NCBI GenBank assembly: GCA_905221605.1
Contig: CAJNDS010002726.1
Span: 239,155-303,154 of the forward strand
Direction: 5' to 3'
DNA length: 64,000 bases
From: Symbiodinium natans
Lineage: Eukaryota; Sar; Dinophyceae; Suessiales; Symbiodiniaceae
The translations under genes and the position numbers were made by a program. The notes under the pieces are model-generated. The model ran no database searches, was not told the DNA's origin, and saw nothing but the letters and a program-made list of their open reading frames with translations. Positions 60,256 through 64,000 of this stretch are shown piece by piece; position 1 is the first letter of the stretch; every line of letters begins with the position of its first letter.

Positions 60256-62506
60256 CTGTGTGGTTTGTCCCCTGGCGTGGACTTTGTTCACCCATGCCCG
60301 ATCCCAAGACATGCACCCTTAAAGTGTATCCCCAGAGCCACAGTGCGACCCTCTAAACCCTAAAACTCCTTTGGCTCGGAGCCTAAAGTCCCATGTGCAA
60401 CTTAACTCACCCTTTAAAAATGCCATTGCATCTTAACTCAGGCGCTTCGTGCAGCATGGGCGTCCAGGTCTCAGGACAGCGATCGAGTGCTGGTGTTTCC
60501 TTTTGGGGCCTTGAGGGCACCGGAACGCAAGGTGCGGGCTGCATGCCTTTGCGAGATTGTTTCAAGCGAAAATCCTCGGGCTTCACAACGACCGTCATGC
60601 CCAATACCATCAGCTTAGACGCACTTGGGCCTTTCGGACTTGACAACTGAGGGACAGGCCCTTCCGAAGAGCCATTCGCACTCCCAAACATAGTTTGGAA
60701 CCCCATGAAGCCCCAATGAAGCCTCAATCGCTGTCCTCACGGCCTTAGCTTCCAAGCTGACACAGCCTTGCAGCTCGCTACTGCAACAAGCTGCCGCCCC
60801 ACTTCACGCCCCGAACCCCGCATCCCTCTGAGGTCTATGCTGTGGATGCGTCCAGCTGTGGGCCGGGAGGTGGGCGTTGGGATACGTTGGGTGACTGAAA
60901 TGAGCATCACGTCCTCCAGACTATGTCTCGCTCTCTCGTTTTTCGCCTTCTCTCGTGTTGATTGCCTTTTGTAGCTGTGCTTTTGTAAGATCTGCCGGTG
61001 CAGCCGACCCTTACTTTTGGAAGCATCTTTTTTCAGCTTTCGCATTCTTTCTTGCAGCTACCACGCCGAGTACGATGTATCGAGGGGCGCGAGGGGGCAC
61101 TGTGATGTAGCATGATGGAGGGGTCGAGACTATGTCATGTATTGTCATGTGGTCCACCCAAACTAGAGCTGAGAATGCTCCTTGCGGGCTCCTCGCAGCC
61201 CTAACATGCCATTCGTCTTAATCAAAACCCTTAAACTAGCAACAGAGGCAGTTCTTAGTCATCGGGTCGATGCACTTCTTCACTTTGAATCTCTGCAAGG
61301 CTGTCCAGCATCTGCATCTCAGCTGCAAGGAAATGTGCCTGCCAGACGAGCGCAATATGTTTGGGCAGAGTCGCGCAGTTGTCCATGCCCTATTGCAGCC
61401 CATGCACCGTAAATCGCTGGCGCCGACAGGAAAACATGGCAGAGAATATTCCTTCTTCAGCCCTTCATCCTCCAACCCCTGCAAAGGAACAAAGCAAAAG
61501 CAAAACGTTAAGCCTTCAAGCTGAAGACACTGAGCTCCGAAGTACCAGGCCGTTCTCGCCCAGCTGGGCACGCGGGCGCTTCCGGCGATGTTGACCACAT
61601 CAACCCTTGTGCAGTTTTTGCGCCTTTCGATTTGGGGGCTGGAGGGCGGGATTTCTAGGAGGTCCAATGGAGGTGGTCGGATGCACCCCCGAGGCCCGCC
61701 GAGACCCGAAACCTCCCCCGATACCGATGAAGGTGCAAAGTTCCAGAAGACCGGGACCCCATCTCTTGCGAGTCCCCCTCGAACCTTCTCTTGGTGAAGC
61801 CTTGCGGTCGCATCTTCCGTGGCCCTGGCAGGCTGTGTCCATCTCTACCGCTTGGACCCGAGAATCGAGAGTTACAGTTGGATCTGGAAGCTTTCGAGTT
61901 CGAGGGCGGGCTGCAGTCCCGGGGTTTTTGCAGGAACCTCCGCGGTTGGTCTTGGTACACATGTGTTGTTTCTATATGTCGGGAAGACATGTTCCGGTTG
62001 CCAGGGGTGCAGGAGTATTTGCAAGCTTCAGAGGCTGCGGCCCCAAAAAAGGAGCCCCTCCGCCCCCACACGAGGTGTCAAACCCACTGCTTCAAACCCT
62101 GAGTTCCAGGTTCCGAGCATTGGACCCACACATTGAGAAAGGCGATGAAGGCAGAGGACACAAGAAGGCATTCAACCAGATCTGGTGCCAGGATGCACCG
62201 TTGACCAGTGGAGCCTCCACCACAAGGCCTGGCGTCCAACGACTCTGGTTTTTGCAATGGAGGAGGATGCCGGGTCATTGCAACATGGAGACGAAGATCT
62301 TATAGGTAGAGTTGAAGAGGCTCTCCTAGAACTTCCAGGTTGAAAGAAGCGGGTTCTTTTCAAAGAGCGTTGTTCTGGGCAGGCATAAAGATGGCAACTC
62401 TAAAGCTTTTCGAACTTTTCGACGTTTCAGCGCTCAGAGAGGCCCTGCTCTACTGTCATTGGTGGTTGGACGGGCGATTTCCGCGTGCAGCGTGGCTCTT
62501 GGGGGG

Positions 62507-62521
62507 TGAGGGGGGGGGGGG
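62507..62521. repeat. Poly-G tract
   Basis: About 12-15 G broken by one GA. Confidence 0.9.
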
Positions 62522-64000
62522 TTTGGGTAGGTTTGGTACAGATTTGGCCTTTGTCCTGTTTTGAGTTCTGAGATATTTTGCTGTGCAGCTTGGGCAAGTT
62601 TGGGATTCGGTTCGGAATGGTTACGGCGTTTACGGGTTGAGCTCCAAAGTCTTCCCGGGCTTGAGGCGGGAAGCCCTCAAGATACCGTACAAAAAAAACA
62701 AAATAGGATCGTGCCGAGATGGGTGCAGAAGGCCTCATTAGTTTATGTTTCCGGGCCATATTGAGGACGCACATGTTTACACGGATCTGGATGAGGTGCT
62801 CCTACACCCAGCTATCCACAGACTCGTCTGGTCAGCATCTCAGCACTCCACTTCTCCTCGGGCCACGTGCATGCCAAGCGCATTGTGTCATGCTGCACAC
62901 GCAAGCCGGCCCAGAGCCAGAACTTGAATCTTAAAGTTCTTTCGGTTGTTTGTTAAGTTCGGGTGCTTGCGGAAACATGATCAGTTTGTTTTTACGAATA
63001 TCTTGTTCGGTTTGTGAAAGTTGCGCCATCGTTCAAAGTATGTTTCGGTTTTGTCGGTGGTTGGGTTCAATGGCCATTTCCAACAGGCAAAAAGCAGGTA
63101 TAGTTAGGCATGCACAAGTCCGATGTGCATGGCACCAACTTAAGATTCGCTGTGGGCGGTTAGCTTCGACCGAACAATGCTAAGCTAAAGACCAACAGCC
63201 CGCACCGCCGCAAAACCCCTAAAGACACACAACTCCTTGACGTTTGCCACCGCCCTCTTAGCATGCAATCTTCTTGCCCATGAATGTGCTGCCACCATGA
63301 CTTGAGTTTGCGCTTCGATGCCCTCGATGCCCTGAGCCCAGAATTGCTTCCGCCTAGGCTGTGCGCCAGGCGTGTGCACCACTGGCACATGGCCCAGTCC
63401 AGCATGCGCCAAGTAGCAGGTGCTCGTAGCCAGCTGCATATTAAGACCCTGCTTACGAGTGCTTCGTTGAGTGTCATACCCCATTCCGTAACAAACCAAT
63501 GAACTAAATTCACCGTTTCGCTCAACAATACGTAGTTGGTGTGGCGTGCGGAGACAAGACCTGCTCACTGCTGTGCTTCGAGCAGACTTGAAGCTGTCAG
63601 GTACAGTCATTCCAAACTGAGCGATTCTGACAAAAATCACATGATCCCTGCGTAAGTCGGTGACGTTGATTGCAGGACCCACATCTGGCGAATGCTACGC
63701 ATATCCACTGATGCTTGAAACCAATGCACTGGGTCTCCTTAGTGCCTCCTGTCGTTTGGACATCTAGTAATTATGCTCTACAGCCATATTTTTGCCTAGC
63801 AGCCTAGCAGCGTCTCGGCACCTGCTCTCAGATTAGGCGATGTATGCCTCCTCATCGTGTCTTGAGCTCCAGCTCTCGAGGTTTTGAACATTTGCACACC
63901 AAAAACACATCAGGATCGCAAAGCCGAGGTCAGCAGGCAGTTGTCGTTCTCGGCATCTCTCCGGTGAATGTGCCTATGACTTCAGCCCTGGCCAGCGCGG

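Larger units (their letters stand above)
59116..64000. other. No supported gene; simple repeats only
   Basis: Short overlapping frames on both strands. 59580-59700 (for example FTKLKKAVGKHAYSELK) and 62390-62445 look slightly protein-like but lack clear exon limits. No retroelement or RNA gene is recognised. Confidence 0.45.

Noticed and set aside
59915-60363. Tyr/Ile/Thr and Met/Tyr/Val/Cys frames
   Set aside because: They are translations of the GTAT/ATATGT microsatellite.

Overview
The window looks like nuclear DNA of an alveolate, most probably a dinoflagellate (inference). The reasons are: very low coding density, coding sequence cut into tiny exons whose introns start with GC, GT or GA and end in AG, G/C-rich third codon positions in those exons, scattered TTTAGGG-like telomeric words, very long TG-only microsatellites, and retroelement proteins of a kind I remember from dinoflagellate genomes. 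No bacterial-style operon, CRISPR array, rRNA or convincing tRNA is visible.

Region 1 (about 1.0-21.05 kb, + strand) holds what I read as one large gene in about 40 exons of 18-99 nt, with introns from about 90 bases to over 1 kb. The long open reading frames around them are not genes. Read in order, the exons give a charged coiled coil, an EF-hand whose calcium loop is split by a GA-AG intron, a second coiled coil, a second degenerate EF-hand-like segment, and then two related modules of about 55 residues, each built as (S/K)KT.RRL..G, V(V)EVLE.P, RR-K, GW and G-T-FLE. Both gene ends are missing or unresolved.

Region 2 (about 22.4-35.2 kb, + strand) holds a second gene of the same architecture. 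It has a Cys-rich sushi-like exon, beta-rich modules (...GTIDLQVNDPQ + AF..D..V..GVAAGIA + VDVSWVNVSL), a single transmembrane helix with small-residue spacing, and an acidic cytoplasmic tail. It is probably a type I membrane protein. Region 3 (35.2-43.9 kb) is mostly unassigned, with a few weak exon candidates.

Region 4 (44.4-49.6 kb) is a G+C-rich retroelement graveyard. A forward copy of a non-LTR reverse transcriptase element is broken by a frameshift, a nested piece of a second non-LTR element and an internal deletion. It converges on a reverse copy that has lost its reverse-transcriptase core but keeps the C-terminal Cys/His knuckle and restriction-like-endonuclease-like segment.

Region 5 (53.7-56.3 kb) is a 2.6-kb tract of almost only G and T on the + strand. 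Lacking A, it shows long false open frames in all three forward frames. Region 6 (56.7-59.1 kb) has a dispersed repeat also present at 12.1-13.1 kb, an inverted pair of CCCCACTTGCC arrays, and about thirty degenerate copies of a 35-45 bp unit carrying CCCTAAA telomeric words. The remainder (59.1-64 kb) has TATG/TATA microsatellites and nothing I can assign.

Exon boundaries were read by eye from reading phase, AG acceptors, donor choice and protein plausibility; none has been checked against transcripts.
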